Origin: Streptomyces sp. SM10
Lineage (GTDB): Bacteria; Actinomycetota; Actinomycetes; Streptomycetales; Streptomycetaceae
Direction: 5' to 3'
Length of the DNA: 40,949 nt
Assembly (NCBI RefSeq): GCF_002910915.1
Contig: NZ_NEUF01000091.1
Coordinates: 1 to 40,949, forward strand
Position 1 is the stretch's first letter. Every line of letters begins with the position of its first letter. A program made the translations under genes and the position numbers. The notes under the pieces were generated by a model. The model was not told where the DNA came from and made no database searches. It saw only the letters and a list, made by a program, of their open reading frames with translations. Positions 14,903 to 21,733 of this stretch are shown in pieces.

Positions 14903-17587
14903 TCAGCCCACGGTGCAGGCCTCACCGCCCAGCGTGAAGGCGTCCGGCTCGGCGGCGGTGCCCGTCGACGTGCCGGTGAAACCGAAGCCCGCCGAGGAGC
15001 CGGGAGCCACCTTTCCGTTCCAGCCGGCGTTCGTCACGGTCACCTTCGCCCCGGACTGCTGGTGGGAGGCGTTCCACATCTGGGTGATCTTCTGGCCCCC
15101 GGGGAACGACCAGCCCAGCTGCCAGCCGTCGTAGGCGGTGGTGCCGGTGTTGGTGACCGTCAGGTCCGCCTGGAACCCGCCGGACCACTGGTTGGTGACC
15201 TTGTACGTCACGGAGCAGGCGGACCCACCCGGTTCGGGGTCCGGGTCGGTTCCCCCTCCTCCGGTGTCCGAGGTCTCGCCGACCTGGATGCCGCGTCCGT
15301 TGGTGGAGACGTAGACGCGCCCGTACACCCTCGGGTCACCGGTGATGGCCGCCCCGGTCCAGGCCCACTGGTGGGCGTCGTCGTTGATCCTCGTCCACGT
15401 CGCCCCCTTGTCGGTGGACCGGAAGATGCCGCGCACCCCGCCGATCTTCGCGCTGACGAACACCGTCCGGTACGAGGCACCGGGGGCCGCCTTGCCGAAG
15501 CCCACGCTGTCGGCCTGTTCGACGCCGGTGAACTTGGTGAACGTGGCGCCGGAGTCGGTGGATCGCCACAGACCGTAGGAGCCCGTCGCCGCGCCTCCGG
15601 CGAACCAGATGTCGCCCTCCGTGCCGGGCAGCGCCTTGAAGCGGACGTTGCCCTCGGCGGGCAGGCCGGTCGCCTTGGCGGCGAAGGTGGCGCCACCGTC
15701 GGTCGACACGTAGAAGGTTCCGGCCTTGAAGCCGTAGAACTTCTTCGGATTCACCCGGTCCGACTCGACCGTCGCACCGGCCGGGATGCCGGTGGCCGCG
15801 GTCCAGGTGTTGCCGTAGCCGGTGGTGCGGTGGACCCCGGCCCCCTCCGGGCTCCAGACGAAACCGCCGGCGTCGGCCGCAGCAGCGACCGTGCCCCCGC
15901 CGGTGACGCCGGAAGGCTCCGACGCCTGGAACCAGTTGGCCCCGTTGTCGGTGGAGAAGCCGATGTGCGGAGCGGCGTCCGCGTTGCCCACCCGGACGAC
16001 CGTACCGGGAGAGGTCTCCGCGAAGTCCAGGCTGGTGGTCGAGTCGAGGTTGGGCGAGGTGAACATCATCGCGGGCACGGCATCGAGGTCCGTGTGCCGG
16101 AAGCCTCCGATGTCACCGAGCGCACTGAGCAGCGGGGCGCCGGAGGGAGGGCTCGCCAGGTCGTTGACGGCCGTCTCCTCCAGCCCCTTCACCATGGGTG
16201 TGATCGTGAACCGGCCTCCGGAGTCCCAGGACGTGAGGTCCTCCGTGCCGTAGACCGTCGCACCGGTGCCGTACATCATCCGGTTCGAGTCGAACGGGTC
16301 GATCTCCAGGGCCTCCGTCATCCACCCCAGTTTCGGGGAGGTCTCGGGCGGCGAGGGGTTGGCCCCCCAGCTGAGCCAGGGCACGGAGGAGACGTCCAGG
16401 GTGTAGCGGTCGGAGCGATCGGGGTAACTGGAGTAGTCCCAGGCCTTGGTCCAGGTGGCGCCGCTGTCGGTGGAGCGGAAGATCTGGGTGTCGGGCCACC
16501 AGGAGCTGTAGGCGGTGGCCATCAGGGTTCCCGGCTTCTGCCGGTCGACGGAGAGGCCGCTGAAGCCGTGGTAGACATCGGCCTCCGCGACCGGGCTGAC
16601 GTCCGTCCACGCGCCGGACTCCGTGTCGTACCGCCAGATCTGGCCCTTGGCACCGTCGTACGGGCCGCCCGTGTCGCTCGTGGTCAGGTAGAGATGGCCG
16701 GTCGAGGAGTCGAGCACCCCCTTGTGCGCGAGGTACCCGGTCGGCTGGCCGGCGATCCTGGACCAGGTGCTGCCCCCGTCCGTGGAGCGGTAGACGGTGT
16801 TCTGCTTGTCGGCGACCCCGACGTAGATGTCCTGGGTGGCTCTGCCCGCGCTGCCGGAACGCTCGTCGAAGGTCACCCACACGATGCCCTGGTTGTCGTT
16901 GCCGTATCCGCTGGTGTCGCTGGGGTCCGCCACGTAGGTGCCCGGATCGGGGAAGGCGGTGACCTGCGACCAGGTGACGCCCGAGTCGGTGGACCGCCAC
17001 AGGCCCTTGCCGCTGGGGGCGCCGAGGTACAGCACGGAGTTCTTGTTCGGGTCGACGGCGAGCCGCTCACCCATCCCCCGTCCCGGCATGTTGCCGCCGA
17101 GCTTGAAGGGCAGCGTGGCCGCCTTCCAGGAGGCGCCCCGGTCCGAGGAGCGCAGGACCGCCCCGTTCGTCGGGTCCCAGCTGTTGGTGTACGTGCCGAC
17201 GGCGGCGTAGACGTTGTCCGGCTCGGCCGTGTCGGAGGCGAGGCTCACCACCCCGGACCAGCCCCAGCGGTCCCAGTCCACCCAGTCCATCAGCGGGGTC
17301 CACCGCTTGCCCGCCTGGTCCCAGCGGTAGGCGCCGCCGATGTCGGTGCGCGCGTAGGCGAGGTTCTTCTCGGACCGGTTGAAGACGATGCCCGGGACGA
17401 AGCCGCCGCCGTCGATCCGGGCGTTCTTCCACGTGTACGTGTCCGCCGCGATGGACACATCCGATGCTTCGGCATCGGCGGGCCGGTCGTCCGGGCGGGC
17501 GACCGCCGGAGATCCGGTGGCCGATAGCCCGACGGTGAGGGCAAGTGCCGCCAGTAGGGCGGCGATCGGTCTGGCGCTCAAGCGCAC
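14903..17587 (-). CDS. secreted GH74 xyloglucanase with CBM2
   Basis: Extracellular xyloglucan hydrolase, 894 residues. GTG 17587 has GAGAGGA 7 bases upstream. A signal peptide covers about residues 1-30 (AVA-RP). The GH74 catalytic part (about 50-770) is a twin seven-bladed propeller, shown by many Asp-box repeats (RSTDSGVTW, RSTDGGSTW, RSTDSGATW, RSTDKGATW). The two expected catalytic aspartates sit in equivalent contexts: Asp82 in ARTDIGGAYRW and Asp492 in ALGDIGGFRH. A Gly/Asp/Pro linker leads to a family 2 cellulose-binding module at about 790-894, with its Trp residues and flanking Cys pair (CSVTYKV ... EACTVG). A perfect CebR box lies 58 bases upstream, so induction by cello-oligosaccharides is expected. 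Confidence 0.95.
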   Translation of the reverse strand: MRLSARPIAALLAALALTVGLSATGSPAVARPDDRPADAEASDVSIAADTYTWKNARIDGGGFVPGIVFNRSEKNLAYARTDIGGAYRWDQAGKRWTPLMDWVDWDRWGWSGVVSLASDTAEPDNVYAAVGTYTNSWDPTNGAVLRSSDRGASWKAATLPFKLGGNMPGRGMGERLAVDPNKNSVLYLGAPSGKGLWRSTDSGVTWSQVTAFPDPGTYVADPSDTSGYGNDNQGIVWVTFDERSGSAGRATQDIYVGVADKQNTVYRSTDGGSTWSRIAGQPTGYLAHKGVLDSSTGHLYLTTSDTGGPYDGAKGQIWRYDTESGAWTDVSPVAEADVYHGFSGLSVDRQKPGTLMATAYSSWWPDTQIFRSTDSGATWTKAWDYSSYPDRSDRYTLDVSSVPWLSWGANPSPPETSPKLGWMTEALEIDPFDSNRMMYGTGATVYGTEDLTSWDSGGRFTITPMVKGLEETAVNDLASPPSGAPLLSALGDIGGFRHTDLDAVPAMMFTSPNLDSTTSLDFAETSPGTVVRVGNADAAPHIGFSTDNGANWFQASEPSGVTGGGTVAAAADAGGFVWSPEGAGVHRTTGYGNTWTAATGIPAGATVESDRVNPKKFYGFKAGTFYVSTDGGATFAAKATGLPAEGNVRFKALPGTEGDIWFAGGAATGSYGLWRSTDSGATFTKFTGVEQADSVGFGKAAPGASYRTVFVSAKIGGVRGIFRSTDKGATWTRINDDAHQWAWTGAAITGDPRVYGRVYVSTNGRGIQVGETSDTGGGGTDPDPEPGGSACSVTYKVTNQWSGGFQADLTVTNTGTTAYDGWQLGWSFPGGQKITQMWNASHQQSGAKVTVTNAGWNGKVAPGSSAGFGFTGTSTGTAAEPDAFTLGGEACTVG

Positions 17588-17645
17588 GGAAACGTCCTCT
17601 CCGAGCTGGACCGCCGACAGCGGCGGTACGGGACTGACACAGAGA

Positions 17646-17659
17646 TGGGAGCGCTCCCA
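17646..17659 (-). promoter_or_regulatory. perfect CebR box (TGGGAGCGCTCCCA)
   Basis: The 14-base palindrome is identical to the published Streptomyces CebR operator, at which CebR represses cellulolytic genes until cellobiose or cellotriose is present. It lies between the probable -10 region (TACCAT, on the minus strand, just upstream) and the GH74 GTG. Confidence 0.92.
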
Positions 17660-17684
17660 TAAGGCATCCCGATGGTAGCGCCGC

Positions 17685-17709
17685 GCACCACCCGAGAGAA
17701 GGGTGGTGC
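17685..17709. promoter_or_regulatory. perfect inverted repeat upstream of the GH74 promoter
   Basis: GCACCACCC (17685-17693) and GGGTGGTGC (17701-17709) form a 9-base perfect repeat with a 7-base spacer. It lies just upstream of the proposed -10 region of the GH74 gene. It may be a second operator or an old terminator. Confidence 0.4.
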
Positions 17710-18281
17710 AGTCGTTTCATCGGATGAATATGGGCGCCCACTCCCACACCCCGCCCGCACGCACGCCTGACCCGCCCACGCCCGCCGCACCGGTCGGCAC
17801 ACCTTCTCCACACATCGGGAGTTCAGGTGTCACTACGGGCACGTAATCCCGGAAGACGCTCCATGAAAGCGCCTTCCATCCGCAGGCAGCACACATGAAA
17901 AAAGAGAGTCGCGCTCACCTTTTACCATGGCGTGAATACCGATACCTTCCGACCTTTCCTGGTCGGTCCGCACCATCACCGATGGAATTTCGGAACACCC
18001 CGGGATCGGGGAAACCTGCACACGGCGTGCGCACACCGGTCACTCGGACCGGCACGAAACGCCTGGTCGGGATGGATCCTTGAGTCGATTGGGGCGGGAG
18101 TGCCCCACTTGGGGGACATGACGGTGCGACGACGCGGAATTCATCCGGTGAAGCTCGTGAAGAATCTGCCGCCACGGAATGAACGCTTCTCCACGTAAGC
18201 CGATCGCAGCGGACCGATAACCACAGATCCGCCGCAGTTCGATTGGCTGTACGAGGCGGAGGCGTGCTTTGATCCTGGCCC
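17710..18281. other. non-coding region between GH74 and the bacteriocin operon
   Basis: About 570 bases, less GC-rich than its surroundings, with no gene I can support. An imperfect hairpin occurs near 17851-17877 (GGAAG/CTTCC outer arms, GCT/AGC inner arms). A 26-codon frame from ATG 18118 to TAA 18198 has GGGGGA too close to its start, and its peptide (MTVRRRGIHPVKLVKNLPP...) matches nothing I know. The promoter of the downstream operon probably lies at the right-hand end. Confidence 0.4.
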
Positions 18282-18314
18282 ATACGGAGGCCGCAGCACG
18301 GGTTTCCGTATATA
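18282..18314 (+). promoter_or_regulatory. candidate promoter/operator of the bacteriocin operon
   Basis: A TATATA box (18309-18314) lies 31 bases before the precursor ATG. An inverted repeat ATACGGA (18282-18288) with TCCGTAT (18305-18311) overlaps it, with a 16-base spacer, and a further partial copy (ATACGA) follows near 18325. No consensus -35 is visible at the right distance, so an alternative sigma factor or an activator is possible. Confidence 0.4.
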
Positions 18315-18345
18315 AGCAATTTCCATACGAAGGGCAGCGCTCATC

Positions 18346-18573
18346 ATGAACTACACCCCCCAGGTCGAGACCGCCGAGATCTCCGACAGCGACCTCGACA
18401 ACGTCTCGGGCGGCCTCGTGGGCGGCGTGCTCGGCAACGTCACGGGCACCGTCGAGGGCATCGTCCCGGTCGCCGGCGTCGTCGGCTCGGTCACCGGTCT
18501 CGTCGAGGGCGCCACCGGCGTGAACACGGGCGCGGTCACCGGCCTGGCCACCGGCCTGACCGCCGGTCTCTGA
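18346..18573 (+). CDS. double-glycine-leader bacteriocin-type precursor peptide
   Basis: A 75-residue secreted-peptide precursor. ATG 18346 follows GAAGGG by 11 bases. Residues 1-23 form a typical class II leader: acidic, with EISDSDLDNVSGG ending at Gly22-Gly23, the recognition site of C39 peptidases. The predicted 52-residue core (24-75) is Gly/Val/Thr/Leu-rich, with glycines at four-residue steps (26, 30, 34, 38; 47, 51, 55; 58, 62, 66, 70, 74). It has no Cys, Lys, Arg, His or aromatic residue and only two charged side chains (Glu37, Glu54). LVGG at 24-27 offers an alternative cut. The exporter operon follows, separated by a hairpin. No modification enzyme is nearby. Bacteriocin, signal or structural peptide all remain possible. 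Confidence 0.82.
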   Translation: MNYTPQVETAEISDSDLDNVSGGLVGGVLGNVTGTVEGIVPVAGVVGSVTGLVEGATGVNTGAVTGLATGLTAGL

Positions 18574-18592
18574 GAGACACGGCAGTACCCCG

Positions 18593-18626
18593 CCGAGCCC
18601 CGGAACCCATCGGTTCCGGGGCTCGG
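18593..18626 (+). terminator. intercistronic hairpin after the precursor gene
   Basis: A perfect 15-base stem (CCGAGCCCCGGAACC with its complement) and 4-base loop lies between the precursor stop and the adaptor start. No T-tract follows. It is likely a partial terminator or 3' stabiliser giving much more precursor than exporter mRNA, as in many bacteriocin operons. Confidence 0.72.
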
Positions 18627-18658
18627 TGCCGACCGCTGACAGGTGAGGGAAGAGTTCC

Positions 18659-19465
18659 GTGCAGTTCCGCCAACAGGCCCTTTCCAAGCTGCAGTCGCCC
18701 GAACAGCTCGACCTTCCGGTGCGCTTCGCCCGCCCGCAGGGTCTGCTCGTCCTCTGCGTCACCGTCGCCGTGATGGCCGCCGCCTGCTTCTGGGCCGTGA
18801 CGGGCTCGGTCGCGAGCACGCTCGACGCGTCCGGCATCCTCACGCACACGCGCGGCAGTTACATCCTGCAGAGCCCGGTCGCCGGCCAGATCACCGAGGT
18901 GCTCGCCGACGAGGGCGAGACGCTGCCCCGGAACTCCCCCCTGCTCAAGGTCCGTACGGAGAACGGCGAACGCGTCGTCCGCACGATCGACGCGGGACGG
19001 CTCACCTCGGTGACGGCCACGATCGGCGCGGTGGTGACGACCGGCGCGGACGTGGCGAGCGTCGAGCGGATCGACGGCGACGACGACCCCCTGGTCGTCC
19101 TGCTGTACGTCTCGGGCAGCGGTGCGGCATCGGTCCCGGTCGGCGCCTCCGTGGACCTCACCGTCCAGTCCGTGCCCGCCCAGCAGTACGGGGTGCTCCG
19201 CGGCAAGGTGGCCGCGGTCGGCAGGGCCGCGCAGACGCAGCAGCAGATCACCCGGTTCCTCGGCGACGCCCAGCTCGGCGAGCAGTTCTCCCGGCACGGA
19301 CGGCCGTTGGCGGTCCTGGTGCGGATCGAGCGCTCGGACTCGACGAAGTCCGGATACCGGTGGTCCTCGGCCGATGGCCCTCCGTACGCGATCGGCTCGA
19401 TGACCCTGGCCACCGGCTCCGTCCGTCTCGCCGACCAGCGCCCGATCGATTGGCTGCTCCCGTGA
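18659..19465 (+). CDS. HlyD-like secretion adaptor (NHLM bacteriocin system)
   Basis: A 268-residue membrane-fusion-type protein that should work with the downstream ABC exporter. GTG 18659 follows GAGGGAAGAG. One membrane segment (about residues 28-48) anchors it with the bulk outside. A lipoyl/barrel-sandwich half-motif is seen at about 66-103 (YILQSPVAGQITEVLADEGE), followed by a beta-rich region to the C-terminus. It is shorter than classical HlyD, lacks a long coiled coil, and so fits the adaptors of NHLM systems. Its TGA overlaps the exporter GTG in a GTGA arrangement, implying translational coupling. Confidence 0.85.
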   Translation: MQFRQQALSKLQSPEQLDLPVRFARPQGLLVLCVTVAVMAAACFWAVTGSVASTLDASGILTHTRGSYILQSPVAGQITEVLADEGETLPRNSPLLKVRTENGERVVRTIDAGRLTSVTATIGAVVTTGADVASVERIDGDDDPLVVLLYVSGSGAASVPVGASVDLTVQSVPAQQYGVLRGKVAAVGRAAQTQQQITRFLGDAQLGEQFSRHGRPLAVLVRIERSDSTKSGYRWSSADGPPYAIGSMTLATGSVRLADQRPIDWLLP

Positions 19466-21732
19466 CCGCACCTCACCCCTCCCCCACCGCCCAGCAGCTT
19501 CCCCCGCCCGGCCGCGGCAGGCACCGTCCGGAAGGCACGCCGGGCTCCCGGCTGCGGGCCCCCGCCCCGAAGCCCGCACGGACGAAGTCCGTGCACACGC
19601 CCACCGTCCTCCAGATGGAGGCCCTGGAGTGCGGTGCGGCCTCGCTGGCCATGGTGCTCGGCCACCACGGCCGCCATGTGCCGCTGGAGGAACTGCGCAT
19701 CGCCTGCGGCGTCTCACGTGACGGCTCACGCGCCAGCAACGTGCTCAAGGCCGCACGCAGTTACGGTCTGACGGCCAAGGGCATGCAGATGGAGCCCGCC
19801 GCCCTCGCGGACGTCCAGGCGCCGGCGATCCTGTTCTGGGAGTTCAACCACTACGTCGTCTACGACGGCACGGGACGCCGGCTGGGCCGCCGCGGCGTGC
19901 ACATCAACGACCCCGACAAGGGGCGCCGGTTCGTCCCCACCGAGGACTTCGACACCAGTTTCACGGGGGTCGTCCTCGTCCTCGAACCCGGTGAGGACTT
20001 CCGGCGCGGCGGCCGGAAGCCCGGCGTCATGGCCGCGCTGCCGGCCCGGCTGCGCGGGACCACGGGCACGATGCTGGTCGCCCTGCTCGCCAGCCTCCTG
20101 CTGGTGGCCGTCGGGGCGACGCTCCCGGCGCTGAGCCGCACCTACATCGACATGTTCATGATTGGTGAACAGACCTCGCTGCTGGGCGTGCTGTTCGCCG
20201 CGATGGGCACCATGGTCGCCCTCACCGTCGTGCTGACCTGGCTGCAGCAGGCGAATCTGCTGCGGGGGCGCATCATCTCGTCCACGCTCGGCAGTGCCCG
20301 CTTCTTCCGGCACCTGCTCCGGCTGCCGGTCACCTTCTTCTCGCAGCGCAGCCCCGCCGACCTCGTCCAGCGCCTGCAGTCGAACGACGCGGTGGCCGAG
20401 ACACTCGCCCGGGATCTCACGGCGGCGGGTGTCGACGGCATCGTGGTCCTCCTCTACGCGTTCCTGCTGTGGACCTACGATCCGCAGCTGACCGTCATCG
20501 GTGTGGGGATCGCCTTGCTCAACGTGGTCGCGATGCGCATCGTCGTACGGATGCGGGCCACCGGCACGCAGAAGCTGCGGGCGGACAGCGCACGGCTGAC
20601 GAACACCTCGTACACCGGACTCCAGCTGATCGAGACGATGAAGGCCACCGGCGGGGAGAACGGCTACTTCCGCCGGTGGGCGGGGCAGCACGCGACGACG
20701 CTGGAGGAGCAGCAGCGCCTCGGGGTGCCGAGCGCCTGGCTGGGCATCGTCGCTCCCGCCCTCGCGACGCTCAACAGCGCCCTGATCCTGTGGATCGGCG
20801 GGCTGCGGGCCGTCGAGGGACACCTCTCGATCGGTCTGCTCGTCGCCTTCCAGGCGCTGGTGACCCGCTTCACCGCGCCGGTCACCCGGCTCAACGGCGT
20901 GGCGGGCCGGGTCCAGGACTTCGCCGCCGACGTGGCCCGCCTCAAGGACGTCGAGAACTTCCCGGTCGACGCGCTGTACTCCCGCCCCGAGCCGGCCGCG
21001 AGCACCCGTCGGCTCAAGGGCCATGTGACGCTGGAGGACATCACCTTCGGCTACAGCCCCCTCGACAAGCCGCTGCTCACCGGATTCGACCTCTCGGTGG
21101 GACCGGGGCAGCAGGTGGCGCTCGTCGGCGGTTCCGGCAGCGGCAAGTCGACGGTCTCCCGGCTCATCTCCGGGCTCTACAGCCCGTGGCAGGGAACGAT
21201 CCGGATCGACGGGCAGCGTCTGGAGGACATCCCCAGGGGCGCGCTGGCCGCGTCCGTGTCCTTCGTCGACCAGGACGTCTTCCTCTTCGAGGGGACGGTC
21301 CGGGACAACGTGGCGCTGTGGGACCCCTCGGTCCCCGACGAGGCCGTGACCGAGGCGCTGCGGGACGCCGCCCTGTACGACGTGGTCGCCCGCCGTCCCC
21401 GCGGCATCCACGGCCGGGTGGAGCAGGACGGCAGGAACTTCTCCGGCGGGCAGCGTCAGCGCCTGGAGATCGCCCGGGCCCTCGTGCGCCGCCCCAGCAT
21501 CCTGGTCCTCGACGAGGTCACCAGCGCGCTGGACGCCGAGACGGAGCGGATCATCATCGACAACCTGCGACGGCGCGGCTGCGCCTGCGTGGTGATCGCG
21601 CACCGGCTGAGCACGGTCCGCGACAGCGACGAGATCGTGGTCCTGGACCACGGGACGGTCGTGGAGCGCGGCCGGCACGAGAACCTGGTGGCCGCCGGGG
21701 GCCCCTACGCCGATCTGGTCAGGGAGCACTGA
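19462..21732 (+). CDS. C39-peptidase ABC exporter (NHLM family)
   Basis: A 756-residue peptidase-containing ABC transporter that should cut the leader after Gly-Gly and export the core. It starts at GTG 19462, inside the adaptor's stop. Residues 1-40 are a Pro/Arg-rich extension. The C39 peptidase spans about 45-165: oxyanion Gln51 and Cys57 in LQMEALECGAASLAM, His130 in FNHYVVYDG and Asp150 in INDPDKG. Six membrane helices follow (about 185-460). The nucleotide-binding domain has a Walker A (VGGSGSGKST), a signature (FSGGQRQRLEIARAL), a Walker B (SILVLDEVTSALD) and the switch His (VIAHRLST). All catalytic residues are intact, so the exporter looks functional. The next gene starts one base after its stop. 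Confidence 0.95.
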   Translation: MTAPHPSPTAQQLPPPGRGRHRPEGTPGSRLRAPAPKPARTKSVHTPTVLQMEALECGAASLAMVLGHHGRHVPLEELRIACGVSRDGSRASNVLKAARSYGLTAKGMQMEPAALADVQAPAILFWEFNHYVVYDGTGRRLGRRGVHINDPDKGRRFVPTEDFDTSFTGVVLVLEPGEDFRRGGRKPGVMAALPARLRGTTGTMLVALLASLLLVAVGATLPALSRTYIDMFMIGEQTSLLGVLFAAMGTMVALTVVLTWLQQANLLRGRIISSTLGSARFFRHLLRLPVTFFSQRSPADLVQRLQSNDAVAETLARDLTAAGVDGIVVLLYAFLLWTYDPQLTVIGVGIALLNVVAMRIVVRMRATGTQKLRADSARLTNTSYTGLQLIETMKATGGENGYFRRWAGQHATTLEEQQRLGVPSAWLGIVAPALATLNSALILWIGGLRAVEGHLSIGLLVAFQALVTRFTAPVTRLNGVAGRVQDFAADVARLKDVENFPVDALYSRPEPAASTRRLKGHVTLEDITFGYSPLDKPLLTGFDLSVGPGQQVALVGGSGSGKSTVSRLISGLYSPWQGTIRIDGQRLEDIPRGALAASVSFVDQDVFLFEGTVRDNVALWDPSVPDEAVTEALRDAALYDVVARRPRGIHGRVEQDGRNFSGGQRQRLEIARALVRRPSILVLDEVTSALDAETERIIIDNLRRRGCACVVIAHRLSTVRDSDEIVVLDHGTVVERGRHENLVAAGGPYADLVREH

Positions 21733-21733
21733 C

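Noticed and set aside
17932..18198. 88-residue forward frame before the bacteriocin operon
   Set aside because: No ribosome binding site, poor third-position GC bias and no recognisable protein character; treated as non-coding.
18346..18573. Lanthipeptide or other Cys-based RiPP precursor
   Set aside because: The core contains no cysteine, so lanthionine or thiazole formation is impossible, and no LanM- or YcaO-type enzyme is nearby. Only the leader and exporter type are retained in the call.
18643..19461. N-terminal extension of the C39 exporter back to 18643
   Set aside because: It would overlap the whole HlyD-like gene in another frame; the GTG at 19462 in a GTGA overlap precedes the C39 domain at the expected distance.
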